From Hypoxylon rubiginosum (lineage: Eukaryota > Ascomycota > Sordariomycetes > Xylariales > Hypoxylaceae), in the NCBI GenBank assembly GCA_902806565.1, contig CADCXA010000066.1, positions 1,426,001 through 1,490,000 of the forward strand: DNA of 64,000 nt, written 5' to 3'. Shown in pieces: positions 26,561 through 35,900 of this stretch. Position 1 is the first letter of the stretch, and each line of letters begins with the position of its first letter. The translations under genes were made by a program, and so were the position numbers. The notes beneath the pieces were generated by a model, which worked only from the letters and a program-made list of their open reading frames with translations, was not told the DNA's origin and made no database searches.

Positions 26561-26644
26561 GCCTTAATCACCAGGTATTAGGTGCCAGGCCAGGTTACCT
26601 TACCTAATCAATACCAGGATCCCATTATTATTATATATTATATA

Positions 26645-26796
26645 AGGCCATATCAGAGTCTTGGCAACCCTTTTTATTTAATTATACAAGGTCAGGCTAC
26701 CTAATTTAAGCTGCCCAGGCTACCAGACGCCAAGGTACCCAAATCCTCTTAATAATACAATATTACGTATATAACCATATCAAGGTCTTGGCAAAC
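26645..26796. repeat. Diverged direct repeat pair next to the hairpin
   Basis: The 25-base motif CCATATCA..GTCTTGGCAA (26645-26670) recurs at 26772-26796 with mostly transition differences. Intervening DNA is AT-rich with TACC/GGTA motifs. Together with the inverted repeat just upstream this suggests a decayed repeat element placed directly before the Gemin2/SIP1 gene. Its family is unknown. Confidence 0.4.
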
Positions 26797-26955
26797 CTTC
26801 CTATTCTAGTAATTATTCATTGACACATTCGACCCCGACACAAGAACCCTCCGTAAACTCCGGGCACTTCTAACTTTGTAGCTTCTCTCTAATCGCATCA
26901 CGGACATTCCTTCATAGGCACCCTAAAGTGAAGACCGACTTTCTCGTTAAAAGCT

Positions 26956-28773
26956 ATGGGATCGAAACGTGCATCTGTCAATGAGGACGGAGGCGCCCCC
27001 AAAAAGCGTCGCCAGCAATACTATCGTGATAATATTCACAATGCTACAAACGCGACCTACGGCCAACGCTCGGTGTTTGGTGACCACGAAGTCAGCACAA
27101 CCGTACCAGACAACGACAGCGACCTAGACTGCGAAGACGATACCGAAGCTCTCGCATACCTCAAAACTGTCCGGTAAGACTCACCTCTCCTTTATCTTGC
27201 TTCTATCTCCAGACTCTCGCAAGGCTAAACCAACTGCTTCTGTTTTCTTAGGTGATATAGATACTGATATGGTGAGTATAGAACACAAGCATCAACGATC
27301 CCTCACGTCATCGTTGCAAGCAAAGCCGGCCCGCCACTACCCCCTAACACCCTACTGCTCCCTGCCGATGGGCTGGACGACCAGGACGAATGCGAAACCG
27401 AAGAGCCCGTCGACAGGAGCATATACCTAGATGGCACGGGCGACTTCCGAGGTTACTACCAAGATGGTGCATATATCGCGTACCCAGCAGGCTATTTTGA
27501 CGAGAGCGAGGACGAGGACGAGAATGAAGAGGAAGATTATGACTGTAAAGGCGACAGCCAAGATTACGACGTGGGGGAAGAACCGGCAGAGGAAGAGGGA
27601 GGAGACATAAAGATTGAATACGACGACGATGAAAGTAGCTTCGAATCCAGCGAAGGCGGTCCACGCAACAGCAACGTGGACGAAATCCGCGCAGCATACT
27701 TCGCGTCCCTAGTAAACCAGTTCCTGGCTCTCCGCACAGTCCTGCAAACCGACCCGCCGGCCCATCTGCTCTCCTCTCTCCCCAAGTCGAACCCAATCGA
27801 TGTAGACAGATTCGGCCCCAAGTCGGATACCTTCTACAAGTGGGCGGGCCGCCTCCGGGGCACGGACCCGCTGCCCGCGCAGGTGGCCAGCATGCGCAAG
27901 GACGGCGTCGTCCGGCTGCTGCGCATCATCCTCGGCGGCAAGTTCCTGCGCAAGAACCAGGAGCTCCGCGAGCGCACCAGCCGGTGGCTCTGGGCGCTGC
28001 TGGCGCGCCTGCCCGAGCGGGGCGAGCTCGACTACCAGGACATCGGCTGGGTCCGCGAGCTGGGCAAGCGGGCCGTCCTGCTGATGGTCAGCCTCGTCGA
28101 GATCGAGGTGCTCCGGGACCACTACGATATCGGAGACGGCAGCGTCGGCAGCAGCGTCGGCGGGGCCGAAGTCGACGTGGACGAAGGCGTCGACGAGGAG
28201 TTGGGGCCCGAAGAAGGCAATAGCTTCGACGAGACCGCCCTTGATGCTACTTGGCCTCCCGAACCCGCAACCCGCAAAGACGATAAAAATGACGATCCAG
28301 CCGGTGTACAAGCCGAAGGTACCGAAGCAAACAGAGAAGATTCAGACGTCGAGATGCAGATCGACTCGGACGAGGAGGAGGAGGAGGATGGGGAAGTATC
28401 CGAAGCACCCCAGCAAGCACGAGAACCCACGGCTGACATAGAGACGGCTAAGGCCCGCCTCCTCTCACAGCTCGACGGCGCTGCTGCTGCTGCTGCTGCT
28501 GCCGCCTCCACTTCCGAGACAGATGCAGACATAGCTACAGCTGCGAAAGAAGAAGAAGAAGAAACCCCTACCACCACAACAACCCTGCTGGAGGATGAGG
28601 CCTTCGCGGCCCTCGCGGCAGACGAGGAGGCGCAGAAGAAGGAACAGCTCCTGCGGGCCCGGGCCAACGAGCGCGCCACGCTCAACATGATCCTCACGGT
28701 AGCCGGTGAGTTCTACGGGCAGAGGGACCTCCTCGAGTTTCGGGACCCGTTTGGCGGGATGCAGGCCGAGTAA
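26956..28773 (+). CDS. Gemin2/SIP1-family protein (SMN complex, snRNP assembly)
   Basis: Two exons, 26956-27173 and 27282-28773 (TAA), give 569 residues. The Gemin2/SIP1 (Brr1-related) family binds SMN and holds Sm proteins during spliceosomal snRNP assembly. The 108-nt intron (GTAAGA...TATAG) was placed because it rejoins the family signature EALAYLKTVR + TQASTIPHVIVA (residues 64-84). The core helices follow around residues 207-350: AYFASLVNQFLALR, WAGRLRG, then a stretch from WLWALLARLPERGELDY to GWVRELGKRAVLLM. The C-terminal part has an acidic tract, a run of about nine Ala encoded by a GCT microsatellite (28481-28505), and a conserved-looking end (ATLNMILTVAGEFYGQRDLL). Acidic inserts near residues 105-190 make it longer than human Gemin2 (280 residues). 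The GC content of the core is high. It converges on the neighbouring minus-strand gene. Other AG acceptors exist in the intron, but they break the frame or the motif. Confidence 0.88.
28481..28505 (+). repeat. GCT/GCC microsatellite coding poly-alanine
   Basis: Tandem GCT codons inside the Gemin2/SIP1 gene encode a run of alanines between acidic segments. Probably length-variable among strains. Confidence 0.85.
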
Positions 28774-29413
28774 GTAGGTGCTACTACTTACTACTATAAC
28801 CACCACCACCAGCAACCAGCAGGCAACAACCATGTGTATGTACGTATGTGTGTGCGAGTGACAACTTTTCGCATGACTTGTACCGAGGTATAGTTATAGG
28901 AGGTAGTAAATACACTACCGGTAATTACATAGTCAAACAATCAAACCAGACTGAACGGAGCATCGTATGCAGGTAAAAATACCTATACAGAGATCAATTC
29001 TTCGCGCGATGATATGTCCTGCTATAACCCGTCTTCGTACACCACCTCATAAAGATGAACTCTATAAAACCAATTCATCCCCTTCGAGCACTTATCCGTG
29101 TTACTCCCCGAAACGCAAGTCCTCTCCTCGTGGTATACAATGTGTGCATGCATGTGTTGCAGCAACCGAACGGACCTAGTCAAATTTCTTCCCCAACGCC
29201 TTGCCGATAAAACGATAAATCATAAGAGCCTGTCGCCCGCCCGCCCAGGCATTGATCCCGTATCCCCTGAAAACATACAAACATACATACAAAACACAGC
29301 TCCTCCGGGCTGTCTGTCCTGTCTTGTCTTTGCCACCGTATACTCCGCGTCTCCCCCTCCTTCCGTTCCCTTGGGTATCGAAACAAACTTTCATACATCA
29401 TACTTTATAAATC
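28774..29413. other. Convergent 3' intergenic region
   Basis: This 640-bp stretch separates the stop codons of two convergent genes and must hold both 3' UTRs. It contains ACATACA-type simple repeats near 29275-29300. No gene is seen. Confidence 0.7.
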
Positions 29414-30400
29414 TCAAGCGTCTCTCATCTCAACCTCCCAGTCCGTATTGTTGTCCAGAAAGTCCGCTTCGTCGAAGTCGCCGCCGCCGCCGCCCGATCC
29501 CATCACCATGACGTTCTCTTGATCGAGAGCGTGTGCTCCGGCGGCCAGTTTGCTGCTGCTGCCGCCGCCGCCCCGAAGTCTAGCCTTTCGAGGCACGGCC
29601 ATGACGCGGCCGTTGCCCGGGCCCCAGCCGCCGCCGCCGCCGGGAGCTAGGCTCCGGGGGCTGACCTCGCCGTCGAAGTCGAATGTGGCGGTATGGGTAC
29701 CGCTCCGCCAGGCGTTGACGCTGACGTTCAGCCGGTCCGGGGTCATCGGCACGTGCGCGCCACCGTCGTTTTCTTCTTCCTCGGTGTAAGACCGCTTTCG
29801 CGTCTTCGGAGGGGTGTCGAGAACCGAATCGGCGGCGCTCTCGACCGTTTCCTGGCTGCTCGTCAGGCCGGGCACGTCGTCGCTCATGTAGCTGTCATCG
29901 AGGGGCAGGCCGTTGACGCTGAGGAGCGGCTGGTATGTTGATATATTTATATTTGCATTCGCGGACGGCTGCGTCTCCGGCTGCGTGCTGAGGCCGCCGA
30001 CCTTGTGGATCCCGCAGAAGGGGAGCAGCTCCCTCGGGGTCGAGATGGCGTTCGCCCGCGATCGTCCCTCGCCCATGGTCATCGCCGAAGTAGTAGTAGA
30101 TACAACACTCGAGTCGGTCTCGTCCCAGAGCGCGAAGGCGCTGTACGTGCCCGTCTTGTAGCCTTCGGGGACCGACTTGCGCACTCGCATGCCCACGGAT
30201 ATGAGGTTCGCCTGCACGGAGTCCGGCAGCAGCGGGCCGCGAAGATCAGATGATGCCGTCGTCTGCGTTCGCGAGCTCGGATCGGTGGAGGGCGACGATG
30301 AGGATGAAAATGCACTGGTGGTGAAGAAGGATGTGATTTGTCGCTGGGCGGGATCACTCGCAGCGCCGGCGAATTGGCGCTTGGTTCGCGGTGCCGACAT
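29414..30400 (-). CDS. Ribonucleotide reductase inhibitor-like protein (Spd1/Dif1-type) with PIP box
   Basis: A single exon encoding 328 residues. It matches the fungal ribonucleotide reductase inhibitor family (PF08591; Spd1 of fission yeast, Dif1/Sml1/Hug1 relatives in budding yeast), small regulators that restrain the enzyme or control the location of its small subunit. The key motif GMRVRKSVPEGYKTG lies at residues 70-84. Near the N-terminus QRQITSFF (19-26) fits the PCNA-interacting box Qxx(I/L/M)xxFF, preceded by basic residues, which suggests replication-linked control as for Spd1. A TD pair and a +4 basic residue of a full Cdt2 degron are not seen. The rest is disordered and contains TP sites (DTPPKTRKR, PMTPDR) that could be CDK targets, plus Gly-rich tracts. 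The ATG has A at -3. Family well supported; regulation inferred. Confidence 0.82.
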   Translation of the reverse strand: MSAPRTKRQFAGAASDPAQRQITSFFTTSAFSSSSSPSTDPSSRTQTTASSDLRGPLLPDSVQANLISVGMRVRKSVPEGYKTGTYSAFALWDETDSSVVSTTTSAMTMGEGRSRANAISTPRELLPFCGIHKVGGLSTQPETQPSANANINISTYQPLLSVNGLPLDDSYMSDDVPGLTSSQETVESAADSVLDTPPKTRKRSYTEEEENDGGAHVPMTPDRLNVSVNAWRSGTHTATFDFDGEVSPRSLAPGGGGGWGPGNGRVMAVPRKARLRGGGGSSSKLAAGAHALDQENVMVMGSGGGGGDFDEADFLDNNTDWEVEMRDA

Positions 30401-32060
30401 TGTGTAACAGGAGGTCGATATAACCGGATTACGTGTCGAATGCAGTACGGCCCACTTGGACTAGTGCGAGGAAGGGTGCTTCAGGTTTTAAAATAAAGGA
30501 GAGGAGAGGGGAGACTGGAGCTCTGAAAGCTTTGGCCTCGATGGATTTCTCGCGATGATGCAATGGGATTGGAGCTCCGATACCCAATAGCTGGGTAGGA
30601 TGTGACCCTGCAAGCACCCAAAGCGGCAAGCTTGGGTGGATTATTCGAAATCAAGGAACGAATGTAGAGAAGATGGATTATCAGAGAGAAAAAGAGCTTG
30701 GGTTTGGTTCGTTTGATGATAGCATTAAACGTCTCATGTCCCGGATGAAAAGAAAGGAGAAAAAGAAAGAGGGAGACTCATGTGTAGCTGTCAGGAGGCT
30801 GGGGCTGGGCTGATGTTTTTTGGAGTCTGACCAGCGGCACTTGACCATTGACCAAGGTCCAAGCTGCAAAAAGCTTGGAAAAGGTGGGGAGATACGCGGT
30901 GCGCGTAATTGGGCATTTACCAAACCGTGTTTTCTACGCGTAAATGGGGTTTAATAGGGGTTCCTTAGCGCAATTACCTATGGTTTCGTAAATACCTTTG
31001 TACGAAGTACGTAGGTACCTAACTAGCAGGGAGACCCATCTTTTCACCTTGGCATCTCGATGCTTTCTTTTCATCATCCTACTCCACACTTAGAAGCCAG
31101 TTTGAAACCTTGGGTATAATTTGAGCCTCAATTTATGAGCTTAATATGGTGTCAAACTACACGGTTCAAACGATAGCGGCGAGCTATCTGCTTGATCCTT
31201 TATAAACAAGCTATACTTGGGTAACTCTAAGGAATACCTACTAATATTGGACTTAATACTTGTCATGACCTGCAACGTCTGAAGCATGCAAGCCAGATAG
31301 CTATGCATGTTAGAGTCAGTCTTTCCATCGAGATTCGCAAAATAGGCCAAGCTGTTCTCAGTTCTAGTATTTCTACTATTCATGTAGGTACCATATCGTG
31401 GGACGCAGGACTGTAAAACAAACGAAAGGGTCCTAGAACTACGACAACATACCTAGGTAATGGACAGCTTTATACTACAAGCAACCGAGTAAATCGTTTA
31501 CATAGCACAAGAATCAGTCTGTCACATTAGCATATGATGTTAGCAACTTTGGTGGAACTCTTGTGAATTCGCCTAACGCAGTGAAAACGACCACCGCAAT
31601 TGGGTATGTAGCGATCCTCAATCAACGTTCCACGTCCTCACATCTAGAGACATACCCCTTGCGAGGTAGACTCCGGACGATGCTCATGTGGAAAGCCATT
31701 TCCAGCTATCCACCCATGCAGTAACTACCATCATATGCCGTTGTCTAAACAGTAACGGCTTCGTGATGCACAAGGCAAGAGAAAAAACGGGAGAGAAAAT
31801 TTTTGCAGAAAACAAGCGGATGATGCCAGATATCAGGACCCCAAACGCCCCTATTGTATTTAAGGTTCTTTTGGTATCCGTCGTCTATCTGCAATGACGT
31901 CGAGGTTCGTAAAGAGGTCGAGGATGTCCGTGGACAAACATGTCATGTTCTTTTTTTCATACGCCCATTCCGTCGAGAAAGTGCCTTGCAGATATCCGAG
32001 CTACCCCATGAAGTCGTGACCGATGCCCAAGAACGAAGAAAATACCAGAGACGAAAACCT
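30401..32060. other. Intergenic region between RNR-inhibitor gene and eS27
   Basis: It contains the promoter of the minus-strand RNR-inhibitor gene at the left and the 3' flank of the minus-strand eS27 gene at the right. A TACCTAGGTA palindrome is at 31450-31459. No supportable gene lies between them; the small frames at 31141-31383 and 31688-32294 are short or shadows. Confidence 0.6.
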
Positions 32061-32643
32061 CTACTTTCTTCGGAAAGAGCAGCCCTCCGTCAGTCTAGCC
32101 TTACCACCCGTAGGTTGGCAGAGGACGGTGGTGCAGCCCTGGCAGATGACAACGGTCTGTGCGTGCGAGAACACGGTAGTGATGGTGAAGCATCCGGGGC
32201 ACTTGACGTCCATGAAGAAAGATCGGGGGCTGGGCACCAGAGTCTATCCGAAGTCATTAGTATCATTGCCGATGATTGGTGTCATTGGGTTTGATGTGTC
32301 GTATCGTACCTTCAGCTTGTGCTTCTTGGCCTCGGCAGCCGGGCTGGGGTTGAGGAGATCAACGGCGAGAACCTAAGAAAAAATTGTCAGCACAACAATA
32401 CTATTGATGATTGCCAATGCGAGTCATTGTCCATCACGTGGAATGAGCTGTCTAATCGAAAGGCAGCATCTTCGATATCGTGATTAAGAAAGGGTAAATA
32501 TGTTGTCAAAGTTGTTGTCGAGATTGTCGATAATGTCGATGAAGGTTATCGATGATAGATAGTCCACGATAGGCAGCGGTGGTATTAGGTTTGGCGTCGG
32601 TGTCGAATGCATACATCAAAACAAAGGTATTTGCACTTACCAT
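32061..32643 (-). CDS. 40S ribosomal protein eS27
   Basis: Three coding exons on the minus strand: 32641-32643 (the ATG alone), 32310-32372 and 32061-32243 (TAG). Together they encode 82 residues, exactly the usual eS27 length. It reads [20 protein letters not shown] at the N-terminus and ends CSFRRK. The C4 zinc finger is intact: C37, C40, C56 and C59 in KCPGC and VICQGC. The protein is a small-subunit component at the ribosome beak/platform side. Intron 1 (32373-32640, 268 nt, GTAAGT...TTCTTAG) directly follows the start codon; intron 2 (32244-32309, 66 nt) has GTACGA...GATAG ends. The start is preceded by ACAAG, with A at -3. The gene is divergent from the PLP2-type gene, sharing a 0.7-kb upstream region. 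Confidence 0.97.
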
Positions 32644-33340
32644 CTTGTCTGATTGTCACGAAAAGTGTCTTAAGTGATGAATCGGCAAGCGTCGTATTGA
32701 CTGAGGAAATCTGAAGTGGCTGGCGATGGCAGATTTGGATGTGCTTGCGGTTGATGATGGTCGAGGTGAGGGGAAGAGGTCGTGTGTAGGCGAGGTTTAA
32801 AAGTTCGATTTGCAAATTTCGGCGGAGGCGGATTTTGCGTCGGACGGATTGGCTCTGGTGCGTTCTAGTGCGCTAGAGGCGAAATTTGCAGCTGTGCAGG
32901 TTTGCTAAGACCCTTCTGACATTTGACCCAATCAAGTTTAGCGTTGAAGAGGGCTAGGGCTTTTGAAGACCCACTTTCTTTCTGGAGGACCTGGTCCAAG
33001 AGCCGAGACGGGAATTAGGTACCTAAGGCTGCTAAAATGCCAACGTCGGGCATTGGCAGCTGGCAAGATACCTGACACAGCTGTTCGACAACGAAGTGGG
33101 ATGTTCCTCTTATCACTTGCTTGATTGTAACCTGGAACCTATTTGGAGGGGTTGATGACTTGAAAGAAACGCATACGCAACACAACATTAGGCATCATCT
33201 AGAAGACCTAGTCGAATCTTGACAAAAGGCACTATATTGCCGTGTGCGCGTATTGATATAAATAGCTCGAGCACGTATAATTCATTTCTCCTTTATCTAC
33301 CTAGATACCTCATTCAAAGAAACCAAGTTCAATCTCCAAG
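32644..33340. promoter_or_regulatory. Shared upstream region of eS27 and the PLP2-type gene
   Basis: About 700 bp separates the two divergent start codons. Close to the plus-strand gene, TATAAATA at 33257-33264 matches a TATA box and lies about 80 bp before its ATG. A GAGGGCTAGGGCTT tract near 32945-32960 resembles the AGGG-containing elements seen in some fungal ribosomal-protein promoters; this likeness is only suggestive. Confidence 0.5.
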
Positions 33341-34201
33341 ATGGCTGCGCCGGCGGACCAAAGAATAGCTGTCCCTATTGACGACCCAAATGCCGACACC
33401 GAATGGTATGATCTATAGTTGGAGATTTCCAGTTTAGTATACCTAGTATACCTTCCAAAATACTAAATCAGCTATAACTATAGGAACGACATACTCCGCA
33501 AGCATGGCGTCATACCCGAAAAGCCCCCGTCTCCCACACCCATGATCGAAGAAGCTATCCTCGAGGGTCGTCGGCTAGCGCATGAGAACAGACTAGAAGG
33601 AAAGGAACTAGACGAGCTTGACGCACTAGAGGATGAAGAAGATGAAGCCTTCCTAGAGCAGTACCGACAGAAGCGAATGCAAGAGTTGAATAAGTTGACC
33701 AAGAAATCGATACATGGTGCGGTCTATCCGATATCGAAGCCCGAGTATTCGCGCGAAGTCACAGAAGCCTCCAATACCGGACCCGTCTTCGTTCATCTTA
33801 TGTCCTCTATGGGAACCAACGTCGAGTCTAGGGTCCTGTCAGAACTTTGGAGGCAGGCGGCGAAAGAATATGGCGATATCAAGTTCTGTGAAATCATAGC
33901 CGACAAGGCGATCGAGAACTATCCGGATCGCAACTGTCCTACTATCCTCGTCTACAAAAACGGCGATATCGTGAAGCAAGTAGTTACCCTCGTCACCGTC
34001 GGCGGTGTGCGAATGAACATGATGAACGTTGACGACTTACTGGTCGAGGTTGGCGCAATTGGCGAGAAGGATATGAGAGTGGTGAAGAGAAAAAGGGAAG
34101 CTGAGGATGCCAAGGAAGAGCAACTTATGGGGAAAGGGATCAAGAGTGGAAATCTGAGGCACGCGACGATTGATGATGACGACGACGACGACTGGGACTG
34201 A
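33341..34201 (+). CDS. Phosducin-like protein, PLP2/PhLP3 (VIAF) type
   Basis: Exons 33341-33405 and 33484-34201 (TGA) encode 260 residues. The family works with the chaperonin CCT/TRiC in folding of actin, tubulin and other clients. The junction restores the family signature DTEWNDILRKHGVIPEKPP (residues 19-37). Then come a charged helical segment (about 42-100) and a thioredoxin-like fold (about 118-212: GPVFVHLMSS, then CPTILVYKNGDIV). The redox Cys pair of true thioredoxins is absent, as usual for phosducin-like proteins. The tail is basic and then acidic (DDDDDDDWD). The 78-nt intron (GTATGA...CTATAG) has a CTATAAC branch candidate. The start ATG has A at -3 in CCAAGATGG. It lies just left of the AT-rich block and divergent from eS27. 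Confidence 0.95.
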
Positions 34202-34665
34202 GAACTTCTACAACACCAGGCCATGTCCTGCATATTCGCAACATTATTGCCGACGAAGTTATCGGCGCCCAGCGTTGTAAAGCATGTAGCCCCTGGGACC
34301 TGCATAGCTTTCTGTGACGTCGATCTACAGGGGTAGTTCTGGCTGTCCTATCTCGAACCAGTCATAGCAGAATGGATTCAGTAATGGGCAAGCCTGGGTA
34401 TTATTCAAATAGGAGAATAATGGATGCCGGAATCAACTTCTCTTTATTTCATTAGTACTGCCACAATTTCACCGACCAATCATATACTTAAAATCGCCTC
34501 GTATTTTTTAACGTTTTCTTTTACGGTTTTATTATAATAAGGTTTATAAAAGTGTAAATAATATAAAAAAGTTATATAAAATAAGTTTTATTAAATTATA
34601 TTAATTATTAATTTTTTTAAGTTATAATAAAATAAATTAATTAATTTTATAAAAAATTTATTAAA

Positions 34666-34858
34666 TATATATTAAAATATAATTAATTAATTAATATAAA
34701 TATTAATATAATATAAAAAAATATAATAAATTTAATTTTTAATTATAAATTTTTTTTTTAAAAAACATATATTAAAATATAATTAGTTAATTAATATAAG
34801 TTTTATATATAATATAAAAAAATATAATAAATTTAATTTTTAATTATAATTTTTATTT
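34666..34858. repeat. Tandem pair, unit about 110 bp
   Basis: ATATATTAAAATATAATTA..TTAATTAATATAA and ATATAAAAAAATATAATAAA recur in the same order at about 34666-34747 and 34775-34858. Differences include A/G changes (TAATTAATTA against TAGTTAATTA) plus a few indels. Confidence 0.65.
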
Positions 34859-35099
34859 TAATAAATATAATATTATATAAATTTATAATATAGCTTTTTT
34901 TTTTTTTAATTAAAATTAAATAAGTTTTATAAAATTTATAATATTTTAAATTATATTATTAGTTATTATTTTTATAATTATTTATTTATAATATTTAATT
35001 AGTTTATATTATTAATAAAATTTATAAAAAAATATTTAAATTATTTAAAATTATTTATTTAATTTTAATTAAATATATTTAAAAATTACTATATTTATA

Positions 35100-35900
35100 A
35101 AACTTATAAAAAAACGGTTTAATTTTTTAATTATAATATAAATAAGTTTAATTAAATTTAATTAAATATATTTAAAAAATATATAAATTTATAAAAAATT
35201 ATTTTAATATATTTTAATTATTATTTTAAATATATTTAATTAAATTTAATTAAATATATTTAAAAAATATATAAATATATAAAATAAAATTTTAATATAT
35301 TTAAAATATTTTTAAATAAATTTAATTAAGTTTAATTAAATGTATTTATAAAATAAATAATTAAACTTTTAATTATTTAATTAATTTATAGTTTTTATAT
35401 TATATTTATAAATTTTATAAAAAAATATTAATTTTTTAATTAACTTTAAATATAATTAATTAAATTTAACTAAATATAATTAAAAAATAAATAACTTTTA
35501 TTTATTTAATTTTTAATTATTTAATTAATTTATTATTTTTTTAACTACGTTTATAAGTTTTATAAAAAAATATTAATTTTTTAATTAGCTTTAAATATAA
35601 TTAATTAAATTTAATTAATTATAATTAAAAAATAAATAAATAATTATTATTTTTATTATTTAATTAACTTAGATTTTTTTTCACCGTGTTTATAAGGTTT
35701 ATAAAAAAATATTTAAATTTTAATTTTAATTTAAATATATTTAATTAAATTTAATTAAATACGTTTAAAAAATAAATAGTTTATAATTATTAAAACTTTT
35801 AAAAATAATAAATATATTTAATAAAACTTAACTAATTATATTTAAAAAATAAACAGTTTATAATTAATTAAACTTTTAAAAATAAAATATATTAATTTAA
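35100..35900. repeat. Diverged tandem array, units about 100-140 bp
   Basis: The motif pair TTTATAAAAAAATATT and TTTAATTAAATTTAATTAAA followed by TATTTAAAAAATA recurs at least six times (for example near 35150, 35240, 35330, 35410-35490, 35560-35630 and 35700-35770). Spacing is irregular because of indels. It marks an old satellite-like array at the left edge of the block. Confidence 0.55.

Noticed and set aside
26956..34201. Secondary-metabolite or other functional gene cluster
   Set aside because: The neighbours are unrelated core genes (snRNP assembly, dNTP control, ribosome, chaperonin cofactor) with mixed orientation.
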